Assembly (NCBI GenBank): GCA_025526995.1
Contig: JAHLKG010000020.1
Span: 248,001 to 312,000, forward strand
Origin: Powellomyces hirtus
Lineage: Eukaryota; Chytridiomycota; Chytridiomycetes; Spizellomycetales; Powellomycetaceae
Reading direction: 5' to 3'
Length of the DNA stretch: 64,000 bases
Shown: piece by piece, positions 45,627 through 58,410 of the stretch
Layout: the number at the start of each line of letters is the position of its first letter
Position numbering within the stretch: the first letter of the stretch is position 1
Program-made: the position numbers and the translations under genes
The notes under the pieces: generated by a model
The model's database searches: none
What the model saw: only the letters and a program-made list of their open reading frames with translations
What the model was told of the DNA's origin: nothing

Positions 45627-48600
45627 TTGTTCTCAAACATGACACAGGGAAGCACCGCAGTGACGCCAGCGCCTTCGGAACCTTCCCAAGAAAATGAAGT
45701 CCATCATGAAATTTCGAGCAGCAAAGCCATTTCCGCCAACGCGCCAGCTACTATCCAGATTTATGCTCGAGTTCGCCCGGCGAGAGCCAACAGCAAGTTC
45801 CCCGTTGACCCGGACAGATACTGGTGTAATGCCGCAGAGCAGGATAAGCCAAGAATTGGCTTCCGAATTCCGAAAGACCAAGCAGCTGGAATGATCAATA
45901 ATCAGCGCGAGGCATACGATTTTCGATTCGATCGGATCTTCGATATGACCTCGGGCCAGGAGGAGGTTTTCGATGTGGTTGCTAAACCAGTAGTGCTGAG
46001 GTGTGGCATGTGCTATTCTTTAAATACGCGCGGCGTGCATGTCTTTATCCGCGACGAAACCTTCTTCATGCACCTCTAACTTCGCTTGCAAATTTCAGTG
46101 TCATGGACGGATATAATGGCACTATCTTTGCATATGGACAGGTGTGCCCGTATTGTAGAATGATGCGGCTGAATGCAACGTCTGACAAGTATTCCTGATA
46201 GACTGGTTCTGGAAAGACCTTTACCATCACGGGAGGCGCGGAACGATATGCCGACCGAGGTATCATTCCACGGACGTTACAGTTTGTCTTCAAAGAGATG
46301 CAAAAGAGGAACAACTATCATTTCGAGATCAGCGTTTCGTATCTTGAGATCTACAACGAAGTTGCATATGATCTGTTGGATAGCTCCCGGGAAGCGAAGA
46401 AGCTGGAGGATCTGCCGTAGGTGGTTTCCGCGACCTTGCATACGCAAGCTATTGTGGGGCTCACGTACGCTTCTAAAGGAAGGTCTCACTTCAGGAGGAT
46501 GACGGGGGCAACATTCATTTGCGAAACCTATCGTGCGTGACTGCGAAGGATGAAGAAGAGGCCTTGAACCTTCTCTTTATCGGCGACACCAACCGCATGA
46601 TTGCCGAGACGCCATCCAATCCTGCCTCGTCTCGAAGTCACTGTCTGTTCATTGTTACCATAATGGGCAGGCGCGAAGGAGAAGATACCATACGGCGAAG
46701 CAAACTGCATTTGGTGGATCTTGCAGGGTAGTCTCTCGTTCTGTCTAGCCCAATTGCTCAACTTAAGACTCTCCAGCAAGCAACTTATCGAATCTCTTTT
46801 CTCTTTCTGGAATGCATAAAGATCCGAGAGAGTGGGCAGGACAGGAATCAACGGCACACTGCTCAAGGAGGCGAAATACATCAACCTGTCTTTGCATTAT
46901 CTCGAGCAAGTCATCATCGCCCTGCACGAAAAGGCCACTGGAAAGCGGACTCACGTCCCATATCGAAACTCTATGATGACCAGTGTATTGAGAGACTCTC
47001 TTGGTGGAAACTGCCGAACCACTATGATCGCGACCGTCGCAGTTGAAGACCCGCTGATAGATGTACGTGCCATTTCGCAAAGATTCGAAGGGGTGACCTC
47101 AGTGCGCTCACTGATGCCGGCACTTCGCTGCAGGAATCGATATCTACGTGTCGCTTCGCTCAGCGAGTAGCACTAATATCAAACAACGCCCAGCTAAACG
47201 AAGAGCTGGATCCACGTCTGCTCATTGCTCGCCTGAAACGAGAGAATGCGAGACTGAAAACCGAGCTTGCTATAGCTCGTGGAGAAGCAGGCGATCACAC
47301 AGGGGAGGAGTTGCCAGACTACGAGAAGGAAAGGTATTACATCGACATGCTCTGCCTCTCTCTTAACACGCTTACAAACATGTACATTGTAACCAAATTA
47401 TTAGAGTGAAGGATGCTGTCAATGATTACCTTGGCGATTCTTCTGCAGATGCGTCGCTACTTTTTGCTGACGGTAGGAAGATTCAAGAGGCGTTCCGAGT
47501 CCTGAAGGTGTGCGACCCTTGCCGTTTTTTAAGTGCCGTTGATCGACCTCTAAGAGCAAGCCAGAATATGATAGGGTCTGGTCAAACCAATGGTCATGAC
47601 AGTGCTGCATCAACAAGCCGTATAATAACAGCGGAAGACACTGGTGCTTCGTCATCGTCATCCACGGTCACCGTCTCAGATTCGGCGGAGATAGAGCGGC
47701 TACAACGTCTAATAGCCCATCGTGACAATGAGATCAGTATGTATTTTAGTCTGATTGATGTCTCTCCCCCATTCTTAACGTCCAATGATATTATAGACAT
47801 CCTAGTTGAGATGGTCAACAAGCTGCGAAATGGAGAAGAGGTTGACAAGGTATGCGAGCTAAGGAGTGACAGCATCTTGAAGTCCATACATTGAACACAT
47901 AGGTTGCATAGAAGAGTATGCCGCTCCGTTCAGTCTCAGTTCCAACCAACATCAACGCACCTGGTCCAAGGTCCAACGCATTGAGCCATGGAGATAGTAA
48001 AGCTGCAGGTATACTCCCGATCCTCCTCATGTCTGTACCTCACATCTGATGCAAAGGCATTCTTCATTTCTCATGTAGGCGGTAGCTTGGGCTCAATGGG
48101 ATCGACGGCTCGTCTAGCGGCCAGCGTACCGCAGCTCACTTCGGAGAAAGCCAAGGCGTTTGAAATTTTCAAACAGGGCTATCCATCTGGCGCGTGGATC
48201 GAGGGCCAGAAAACCTTCCTTAAAGGGAAATACGGGGAAGCGAAGGCGCTTGGGGAGAAGGCAAACCAACTACGCACTGAAATCAGTAAGTGTCTGTCAC
48301 AGTCAACGTGACAGAGCGGTCAGACGCATACTGAAGTTGATGATGTTTACTGATGTTGCAACCCATAGAATCAATGAAGAGCACATTAGCTCAGTCAGAT
48401 GCAGGAGATGCAGAGTCAGAGGCTGCAAACGTTGAATTACGAACAAAGGTAGCAGAGTACACGGCAAGGTACGATGTGATCTCACGAACAGTCGTCGTGA
48501 AAGTTCAGAAGCGCGTGCAAAGGATTAATCGAGAAAGTTTTCCCTCCTTTCAACAGATACAAGGAAGCCTATCAGCAGCTCAAAGAACTACGACTGGAAA

Positions 48601-49630
48601 TCGAGCACCTGCAACACCTTCTGGAGCAAGCGCGCCATCGCCTAACCCGCGATTTCGAGCACTGGTATATCAACGTTTACCTCGCCACGAAAGAAGCCGA
48701 AGAACAACAACAGCGTGAGACCAGCACCGATGACCAAACTGATGCGAGATCCACCGCGTCAAGCACTTCCTCCACCTTCAACAAACCTTCCGAATTTGAC
48801 ACCTCCATCTCCTCTAACGCCACCTCTCGCTACGACAGCGCCATGGAACTGAGTGATACGTCGTACGTACAATCACCGCGTGCAAGCACCCTCAGAATGC
48901 CGATACAGCATCCGCGGAGCCGCACGGGTTCAGTTGACCACCTCGCTACGGAACCACATGTCTCTCCAGCTCGCGAAGTACCGGTATGTCCAAACCTTTG
49001 GCTTAAGCTCTTCCGTTCAATATGATGGCTCACAGTGCCTCTTGACTTCGCAAGATCTTGCCAAAGTATGTATATCCCCCCAACATACATAGCGGCAAAG
49101 ACAAATCCTTCCATGATCCGTCGGCCAAAAACCCCGGAAACCCTTCCTCCAGACCTTTCTCACCTCGTGGAGCCAGTTACGACAACCTCAGCTCCCTTTC
49201 GTCCCAATCATATAGACACGCGCCTCCCGGCCGATCGCCGTCTCATGAAAAGGTTGACCGTGGAATGGACTTGTCAGCAGCCACAGCCATTCCTCCACGT
49301 ACAAATGCAGGGGACCCAGAAGGCTTTGGCAGGGCATCTCCCTCTCGATCATACAATTCCACATATCTACAATCGCGAGCATCTTTCGATGATGGGGCGA
49401 GACCAGGGAGTGCAGGTCTCATGTCGCGGCCGCATGGCTTCGGCACACAGATGGGAACTCCATTGCGGAGTCACAGTCGATCGTCATACCATATCTCGGA
49501 CCGACCACCATCTCAGAGTTCACTCCGAACTGGCGGAGAACCGAAGCATGACAAGAATGTGCAAGACGATGTTAAGGAGTTCTACCGTATCAGAGAGGAT
49601 TTGATGAATCGCATGGGAAGAGGGATGTGA
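45627..49630 (+). CDS. KIF6: kinesin-9 family motor KIF6
   Basis: KIF6 is a kinesin-9 motor of the axoneme. About fifteen short exons. Motor motifs in order: [50 protein letters not shown] (P-loop split by an intron), [56 protein letters not shown] (switch I), [18 protein letters not shown] (switch II, split), [20 protein letters not shown] and [20 protein letters not shown]. The neck reads [20 protein letters not shown]. The stalk retains family blocks: [20 protein letters not shown], then [20 protein letters not shown]. The last exons are Ser/Pro/Arg-rich and end with [15 protein letters not shown]. The [15 protein letters not shown] block and the stalk distinguish KIF6 from KIF9. Roughly a thousand residues. 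Tail junctions are approximate. Confidence 0.94.
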
Positions 49631-49725
49631 CAAAACGACAAGCGTGTTTCGGAACATTGGACTGGCGGCACCGTTTTGGCTATATATGTATATTGCACTT
49701 ATAGAAGCGTTCGATCTGCACAACT

Positions 49726-52460
49726 TCAGGCACTAGGAGACGCGCCCCCGACCTTTTCCATCAAAGAGCGGATCATCGAGTTCCCGTTGATCATGTTTGT
49801 TGTCGCTATCACGAATTCGCGACGCCCTTGATTGTAGGCAGAATCCCCGAGTCAGCCAAAAGCATCCACCTGGGGTGAACAATTGAGGGGCGTACCTTCA
49901 TCCTGCTGTGACAAGAAGCGAAGAGCTGATACTTCGGTGAAGGTGCATCCTCCTAAGAACACCACCAACGTTACAGACGATTTGTCTTTTGAGTCTGGTG
50001 TGGTGAAACGATATTAGATTCCTCCTAAAGAACCCTTAGACTAATACTTCCGAATTGACATACTCTTTGCAAAAGCTGTTCTATCGCGAGTCTTCTGAAT
50101 TTCCTCAAACATAGGACCTGGGATCAATTTGAGCGGTTCCTCCCAACCTTTCCATCCGATATTGTGTGACGAAATGCCGGCAGGACCAGGATTTGGCGGT
50201 GTTGTACCTGCGCCAAGGGTCTTCTGACAGGCGGCTTGAACAAGGCGAACAGACAATGGGGCATATCCAGAGTATACATATGAGATATCGTTTGGTTGGT
50301 GTTCGTTCACATCATCGACGATAAGACGCATAGACTTCCGGATTTGGGGGTAGTTGTGACGAGAAGAGACCTCTTGCTTTCGGAAGAGACCGACTTTTGC
50401 GAGGTTTTGTAATGTCAACATATGTATATGGCCGTACGTCTAGAGAGTATGAGATCAGATCATATTCCATTCGTAAGTTGCTGGTCGCGACGACCAGTCA
50501 CACCTGAACGATATCCCGGCGCACAGCATCATAGTATTTGGTTTTCATGCCTCCCTCAATCATTGAGTGCAGGCTGAGCAGCCGCAATGTTTGCGTTAGT
50601 GGTGCTTGCTTGTCGATCAGAGTTTCGACATATTCGATATGTGATTTGTTGGCGATGCCCGCAACAAAGTCTGCCGAGATGAGATGAGGAACGGCAGGCC
50701 TTATAAACACTCTCGCACGAGCTCCTACTCTGCTGCACCTCCAGAGCTTGGTTGAACTCCCGATCCTGAGTATACGTTGTGAGTTTCTCCGCAATGCCGG
50801 TATCTATATTGCCAATTGAGAAGATCAGTATGACGGATTGTCGTCATACGCATCACTACCACTTACGGAGCCGCAAGGCCTGATGTTCGGATTGAAGGTT
50901 GCCAAACTTTCCCATGAAGTCTTTGATCTGCGATACCGTTTTCGCCTGATGTCGCCCCTACTCACATGCGTCGTAAGGCGCGTACCATACAGGGAGCGTC
51001 CTTCTGAAACAGACCTCATAATCATCGTGAATCCGTCGAGCCACTTGACTAAGGAGCCCTCCGACTACCGCAAAGTTGAGATCCCTGAGCTGGGTGAAGA
51101 GCGGATCTGATCCGTTGAGAGGAGCCTTCTTCATCTTCGGTGCTTGAATTGCATTACTTGGAGCTGCTGTCGTACTTCCCGGTGCGGGCGCGCCTACGGC
51201 TGCGGCCTCGACCTCAACGAACGCTGCAAGAAACGCGCAATCCTTTAGCATGCATTCAGGACCACCATGCAGGGAAGGCTGTTCTGCGTACTGCTTCGTA
51301 TTCCTAGTACTTCATCTATGAGTCCTTCGTATGTCAGTTGAGTACATAATGGGGTGACAAGATCGACGTTTCGGTCAATGACTATCAGGGAGTCTATCTC
51401 GGACTGATTGGGAAAGATGGAGCTCGTGATGATGTCGTCTTCCGCGTTCGCAACCAGTTCTCGTCGCATCCGTAGTAAAAGATCTGTAAAGGCCTAAAAA
51501 AAAGTGAGTTGGCGGACTTTCAGGGCGAGACAGCATAAGCTCTCAAAGCTTACTCGAGCGTGCTGGCCTTTCCCAACTATCCGCGGTATTATGCCGAACA
51601 TGGTCTGCAACTTCATCACAGCCTTGGCTAGAGAGAATATCCCAGTTGTGTCTCCATCCTGACAGCTGTAGTAAGCTACCACGTTGGATATCTTCGTATG
51701 AGCGCCGACATCATACCAAATACAGTTCTCGGAAAGAGTTATCCAATTCAAGTGATAGGAGATCATCTTCCAGTGGGATCAGATCGAGGTGGAATTCGCC
51801 GATCGTCAGTTCACCATAGACACCTTCTTCTTCCAGAACTCTTTCGCATATCAGAGTTCGCCGTGGCACGAAGAACAAGCTGTACGTCCGTCGTTGGCCA
51901 AGTTGAGTGTTCGCTTGTATATGAGCTGCCAGGCCAGCGTTAGCCTCGAAGTGCATGACTGTAACCAGCGAGGTCACTCACCTGCTATCCATTTCATATA
52001 CAGAAGCTTCGGTCGGCAGATGTATATTAGGCTTGTGCATTCAGTAGTGAAATGTTCTGCAGAGAGGTGGTAAATCTTCTCGACGCCATGTTCCTGAAGC
52101 ATTTCGACCGTCAGTAACCCTGCGGAGACGACGGTAATGACAAGCAGGGGACCACATACCTTCAGTAACGAGAATTCGGCAATCAAGCTCAAAGGGCCAC
52201 TGAGTCCTGGGTCAAGAACTACACCCTTCTTCCCTCGGACCTGCAGGAAGGATGCCCGTCAGAAATCACGATATGCCCACAAAGGAACCAAAAAATCCAC
52301 GTACAGAGTCAAGAAGGTCTACGAGTTCCTTCCGGGCGTGCGCCTTTATTGGCGCAGTTGAGAATCCTTCCTTTTGCATGTCTTGTAATGGCACCAGGAA
52401 GCCGATAGCATCCGCAGTTTCGGGCGGCCCTCTCCGAATTCGGTGATGACTCATGGGCAT
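49726..52460 (-). CDS. VPS33: VPS33, Sec1/Munc18 subunit of HOPS/CORVET
   Basis: Sec1/Munc18 protein that templates SNARE assembly for fusion at endosomes and vacuole. About eleven exons. It starts [20 protein letters not shown] at 52460, then [213 protein letters not shown]. The last two exons give [20 protein letters not shown] and [15 protein letters not shown], ending at 49726. These blocks match VPS33A closely. The ORF that stops at 50041 is not the end of the protein, because the conserved FLGGCTF block is spliced on after it. Head-to-head with the P2C ATPase, 108 bases apart. Confidence 0.93.
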
Positions 52461-52568
52461 CCACCAACTGCAAGACACGAGACTAAGCCTCGCTGACGTT
52501 ATGCCGTTGAACCGACAATTCGAAAATTCCGTCAACTGAAGGCGAAGGGGACTATCAGTGTCAATACG

Positions 52569-55500
52569 ATGTCCGAGTCAGCAGACGAGGCGGGACTGAT
52601 TGAGAAAAGTGGTAGTCACTCAAACCTTCGCTCGTTTTCTGCAGGAACGGATGAGGGAGAAGATCTGATTCCTCGGAAAAAGAAGGGCTTCGATGCCATA
52701 TTCAGCGGACGGGCGAAACCTCTTCGGGATGCTAAACCAGTCAGTCTAAAGGAGGCAACTACTCCAACTGCCGCTGCATCCATAGCGGCAGAGGTGCGAA
52801 GCAACATTCATGGATTAAATATTGCACAAGGCGGGGATTTGGTGCCGGAGCAGGGAGCCAACCTGGAGCCCAAACAGCGGTCGAACTTCAAAACAGACGT
52901 CATTGAGCATCGCCTCAGCATCAAAAACGTGGTAGCACAGTTTACTACTGCTATCGACCCGAAGAATCCCCTCAAATCCGCAGGGCTGTCTGCAGAAGAG
53001 GCGTCTGCTCGATTAGCGAAGCATGGTCCAAATGTGCTCACCCCTCCACAACGCACGCCGTGGTACTGGCGCTTTGTTCAGTGTCTGGGGAACTTATTCA
53101 ATGTCCTTCTTGGATGCGCTGGAATTGGATATTTTGTCACTTATTTGATCAACTCGGTTGACTACTTCGAGAACCTCTACATTGGGTGCATTTTGATTGG
53201 GGTGGCTTTCATCAATGCTGGGATTGAGTTTTACGAGCTGCAAAAGATAGCTGCTATCCTGGCTAGTTTCAACACTTTGATAACGCCTCACGCAGAGGTT
53301 ATACGCGGCGGGATATTATCGACCATTCAGGCTCGGTATCTGGTTCCTGGAGGTGAGTCACAAGATGAGTGGCATGGCGAACTACATTCACTCATGTCCA
53401 AATTGACACTGTTTTCAGATGTGACAGTAGTTCGAGCTGGTGCTAAGGTGCCAGCGGATATTGTCGTTGTACACGCATCAGACTGCAAAATAGACATGTC
53501 AAGTTTGACTGGCGAAAGCGAGCCACTCAGCAGATTAGTACTCGAGAACGGTGCGGGATCTGATGTTGAAGCCATTGATGCGCCCAACGTTGTACTCAGT
53601 GGTGGGGTCATTGTATCCGGAGAAGCTTTTGGAGTCGTTGTCAAAATTGGGGACTCAACCGTGCTCGGCCAAATAGCCGCTTTGACCAAGACCGAAAAGA
53701 AGAGGAAGTCGCCCTTGTCTTCGGAAATTCATCGTTTCTGCCATACGATATCAGTGCTCGCCACTCTTACCGCACTAGTCTTCTTCTTCTTTGCCGTCGC
53801 CCGCGGTCGCAATTTCAACTATGCCTTGACGTTTGGGATTGGTATTCTCGTGGCGTGGATTCCTCAAGGGCTGGCTGTGACAGTCACAATGCTTTTGACC
53901 ATAGCGGGGAGGCGAATGGCGGACCGGAGCGTTTTGGTGAAGGATCTACATGGTGTAGAGACATTGGGTGCGATTACGATGCTTGCAACGGATAAGACTG
54001 GAACAATTACGAAGAACGAAATGACAGTGGCGAATGTGTTTACGAATGGTCAAATGTGGTTTGCGGGACCTGGAGGTGTTAAAGATTGCCCTGTTGGCGA
54101 AAGGCCCCTCAAAGTTGATGTTAGCGGCGTCGCCCAGATTTTGCATATGGCCGCAACGTGTACAAGGTTTGTGGGAATGGAGCAAATGAGATCGGGATGG
54201 CTGCGAGACGCGCGACTAAGCCCTTGCTACATTTCCAGAGCAAAGTTTGACCGCACAGATATCCCCCTAGCCGACCGGTTAGTATTCTAAGATTTTCATT
54301 CGGTGACCAAGTACGTTTCGCTAAAGTTTGTTTCTCAGAGTCGCTTTGGGGGACGCGACAGAAAGCGGAATGCTGCGATGGGCAGCATCTAAGCTGGTGA
54401 ACATAGATAAAGTAAGTGAGATCATTCCAAAACATCCTTAGGTAGGTCATCTTCCTCACCATCTTGAGGTATTCACAAGCTGGCCAGCCTCTATCCAAAG
54501 GTGCTCGAGATACCTTTCAGCTCTGATACAAAGTATCACCTCACCATTCACCGGAAAGCCCACATGCAAGGGGGGTTAACATTGCACATCAAAGGCGCCC
54601 CTGAAGTCATTTGGAATCGCTGCAACACCATCTGGCAGGAAGGCAAGGCGACCGCGATCAACGATCACGATCGAAAAAAATGGCATACGGCCCATGCTTC
54701 CATGTGCGCTAAAGGGCATAGAGTGCTGGCATGTGCGATGCTGCAGCTCAATGGTCAAAAGTACCCGGACAATTGGAAGTTCGATAAGGAGAAACAAAAC
54801 TTCCCAACCGTAGGTTTCTAACACCAAGCAACCATGCACTCTTGTTATACTAAGAATTCTATCAGACAGATCTTACTTTCTTAGGCTTGGTATCACTGGA
54901 AGATCCGCCAAAGGAAGGAGTTCGCCAAGCAGTAGGAGCCATTCGCAGAGCCGGTATCAAGGTGGTGATGGTAACTGGGGACCACCCACTCACCGCGGAG
55001 GCAGTAGCCAAAAAGGTCAACATTATCACATCCCCATCACCGATCCGACTCTCGTCCCCAGCAGATCTCCCATTGCCGAGCCCAACGCACGGAGATGTCT
55101 CGTCTTGCGTCATCGTAAACGGATCAGTCATACCGCATCTAACGGATAGTGATTGGCTGCACGTGCTTTTGCACGAGGAGGTGGTTTTCGCGCGAACCTC
55201 TCCCATGCAGAAGTTAGATCTCGTGTCACGTGGTCAAGCTTTGGGGCACATCATAGGTGTCACTGGTGACGGAGTCAACGATGCTGCAGCGCTGAAGAAG
55301 GCCGATTTGGGAATTGCCATGAATAAGTCCGGAAGCGATGTGTCGAAGGAAGCGGCAGGCATGATTCTCCTAGACGATGATTTTGCCACAATCGTAAAAG
55401 GCGTCCTGGAAGGTATGATCTTGTCTGCTCAATATAGTACGATCTATTATTGATTATCGGTGTTTTATAGGGCGCCTCATCTTCTGGAATCTGAAGAAGG

Positions 55501-57204
55501 TTTGTGTGATAATCGCGGTTTGAGATAATAAACTTTTGCCTCACATTCTGCAAATAGGCTATAAAGTACTCCTTGACGCATATCATGGCAGAAGTGCTTC
55601 CTTACTTGCTCTACGTATGGGTACCCATCCCACAAGCTCTGACATCAATTCAGATTCTCGCTGTGGATTTAGGATTTGAGCTATTCATAACGCTCTCATT
55701 TGCGTTCGAGCCCCCAGAGGACGCGGATCTATTGATGAAGCTGCCGCCACGGAGGCCAGTCTCCGAAGAGTCTATCATGGCCACCATGCACGCGAAAAAG
55801 CTGCAACGCGATGCTCGAAAACGGGTGCTGGATGGCACGGCAACCTTAGAGGGTGGAGAAAATGTGTCGGGCGAAAACCTCAGCGATGATAGTGGCGTGA
55901 GGGGCGGATCGAACGAAGGCACGCCGCTCGGGCTCGGGAACTACACCGAATCGCGGATGCTGATGAACAGACTGGTAGACGAGAATGCCGAGCTGCTTAT
56001 GGAAGACATTCGGGAACAAAACATGGCTGGCTCAGAAGCTGCCGATGCAGCCGTCTTCCGCATTCGGTCGCGGTACGCGAGACTGTGGTTTGAAGTACGA
56101 GCGGTTGTTACTCAACCAGGGTACTGGCGCGCACAGTATCGCGCGTGGAGGGAGCTAACGCAGGGATTCATTGTTGGGGAGCGCCTGGTGGACGGTGAAG
56201 TGATGATGTGGGCGTACTTGGAGGGCGGCATAATTGAGTGCTCTGGTGCGCTAGCCACTTTTTTCGCGGTGCTGTGGTTCTCATTCGGGATCTCCGGTCT
56301 TGACGCTGTCAGGGCGCAGAAAGGTCGGAAGTATTTCTTGCCGCATAGTCCTGACTTGCACCTGTCAGACGGAACGCTGCTGGTGAGAACACCATCCCTG
56401 AGCAGTGGCCGTCATCGCGGATGCAAAACTCACCAATTCTTCTGTCAAAGGGCGGAGATGCACAGTTCCAGGCACTCAAGCAAGCACAGAGTGGCTTCTA
56501 TTTATCCATCCTGATCATTCAGATATGGAATTTATTCGCGTGTAAAGCACGTCTGAGATTACCATTTGGAAAATTCATGGTGGAGTTAGTATTTCTGAGT
56601 TATGAGGAGTACCAAATTGGATGCACACTCTAACGTATCGTGTTCAGAAATCCGAAAACGTGGTATGCGATACTATCAGGAACATGTGTCGGCATGTTCA
56701 TCGTTTACTTGCCCTTCGTAAATAGTAAGAAGCTGCCTTGTCTTCTTATGCGTACCACACTATCCTAACGTCGTGTGGTGCATTAAAGCTGTTTTCCTAA
56801 CGTCGTGGAACCTCGATCCGTTTTACCTGCTCATTCCGATGACCTTTGGGGCAGTCCTGCTACTTTATTCCATTTTCCGAAAACTGGTGATATGGAAAAG
56901 TAAGAGACTGAAGGATGTGTGCTTCACAGTCGCCGGGTGAATCACTAAAAAGCTTCCTCATGCATTTCGTAGTAACGCCTGAGGATTCGAATCCGAGCTT
57001 GGAAGGCTTGAACATGGCTGCCTCAATTACAGTAAGCTTGCCTTCGTCATTCGATGTGACAATGCAAAATTTTTGTAACTGATGCAAATTCAGGCTATTA
57101 ACAAGAACGATGCGAGCTCCCCAGCATCTGGATCCGGTCCACAAGCTCGCAAGAAACGTCTGCCATCCATATCGATTGGGAGAACTGCCACCACGGATGG
57201 TTAA
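52569..57204 (+). CDS. P2C-type cation ATPase (Na,K-ATPase alpha-like) with atypical ion site and loop insertion
   Basis: P-type ATPase of the animal Na,K/H,K group, found in early-diverging fungi. Twelve exons (52569-53352, 53419-54277, 54339-54411, 54480-54809, 54866-55412, 55471-55499, 55558-56382, 56403-56584, 56648-56724, 56789-56899, 56973-57031, 57094-57204) give about 1328 residues; animal alpha subunits have about 1020. Motifs: a cytosolic N-tail, TGESEPLSR (actuator), LATDKTGTITKNEM (phosphorylated Asp), HIKGAPEVIWNRC (nucleotide binding), VVMVTGDHPLTAEAVAKKV and VTGDGVNDAAALKKADLGIA (hinge). TM4 reads WIPQGLAVTV instead of PEGLLATV, and TM6 VDLGFEL instead of IDLGTDM, so two cation ligands differ. 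About 140 extra residues lie between TM6 and TM7. No beta subunit is seen. Transported ions cannot be assigned. Confidence 0.92.
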
Positions 57205-57350
57205 TAGCCATCTTAACGTGCTGCTTTGGAATCAAATCGGAGCTCAAGCAAGTCCTATCAAAGTCCGGGGTGGGTCTTTACGCTTTGACTGAACAATTTA
57301 TTTAAAAATGGAATTCCGCGCCACATCTGCAAATAGGAAATGAAAAGTAG

Positions 57351-58410
57351 CTATGGAGCAATGGTCAGCCGTTTTAGACCACATGATGGACAGAACTTCT
57401 CTGAAGCAAATTGATGACCTGGATGTATAACATGCTTAGTATAACTGTACTTCATATCTGAAGTTCTCTTGAACCGGAGGACATACCACAGTCAGCACAG
57501 AACTTGGCCAAAGTTTGTCCTTCCGAAGTAGCAGCGGCCACAGCCGCCTTGCCCGGTAATGAGGGGACCACTTTCGCCGGCGTCACAACCACGTCTGCTC
57601 TTGCAGTTGCTTCAGACGCCTTGGCTAATGATGGGCTTGCGGATGCAACGGCAGTCGTCGGTCTCGTTTTTGGCTTGGGAGACCGGTTCGCCATTAGTTG
57701 CACTTTCCCACCACCCAAGGATTCAATTGGCTTTGTGCGATTTGGTATTGCGGCCATAGTTCCCGCTGGAGTTGCTGTTTCCGTTGTTGTGGTGCCTGGT
57801 CGTTCCATTCTCTTTTGACGTTCTTTGGCAAAGTACCCACCAGGCTTGCACGATCTACCTCGGTCGTTGGTTCTCAGCGCTTTTTGTATCACCAGGCAAG
57901 TAAATGCTAAGACATACCGAAGGTGTATTTCCAGCCGATCTCGCAGAAACTGTCATTTGGTACAGTCAGTGGCGCAGCTCTACACAAAGAGCGCTGTTAC
58001 AAAATTGAACCGGAGACTCACCCCTCTTCCACAGTTCGGACATTCTTCTCGACCTTCATTCATAAATGTGTTGAAAGCAGCATCGTTGTATTCCTGCGCC
58101 GTCATTCCTTTGCCTCCAACGCCAACCCCATCATTGCCAGAGGACGCCTGGGGAGGCTTGGGACGGGTTCGTCGCTGCTCGCGAGGCAGCGCAGCATTCT
58201 GTTTATCCCACTTTTCAATGCACTGTTTCTCATGGATCCCAAGAGATTTGGAACCTATGATATCCGGTTTTGACGAATCAGTTATGGTAGACATCATGAA
58301 TTATCCAGAGTCAAGCGATCTCACCGAATTCCCGTCCTATAAAGTTGTTGTCTTAGTGAGAGCACTCGTTGTAAGAACACATCCTCCAACGCACCGCATA
58401 TATAGCACAT
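57351..58410 (-). CDS. C2HC zinc-finger protein (ZNF474/ZC2HC1-like)
   Basis: Protein with two zf-C2HC modules and a C-terminal zinc ribbon, as in ZC2HC1A-C and ZNF474. The first finger MCYICGREFGSKSLGIHEKQ is assembled from three exons: 58410-58395 (16 bases), a 12-base micro-exon 58336-58325, and a longer exon. It continues CIEKWDKQN and LPREQRRTRP. The second finger has CPNCGR, then across an intron the L--H---CKPGGYFAKERQK block. A Ser/Thr/Pro-rich linker follows. The ribbon is FCADCG spliced to EKFCPSCGLKR, with the stop at 57351. ZNF474/ZC2HC1 genes are enriched in flagellated organisms and testis. The ATG at 58410 gives Met directly before the first Cys; an upstream exon ending at the CACCAG before it is possible. 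Function unknown. Confidence 0.85.
58325..58336 (-). other. 12-base micro-exon of the C2HC zinc-finger gene
   Basis: GACGGGAATTCG is flanked by a TTTATAG acceptor and a GTGAGA donor. Splicing it between the 16-base first exon and the exon starting at GTTCC restores CYICGREFGS, the consensus of the first C2HC finger. Skipping it removes four finger residues in frame. Confidence 0.8.

Noticed and set aside
50041..50421. Stop at 50041 as the end of VPS33
   Set aside because: The conserved FLGGCTF and [13 protein letters not shown] blocks are found downstream in spliced exons ending at 49726.
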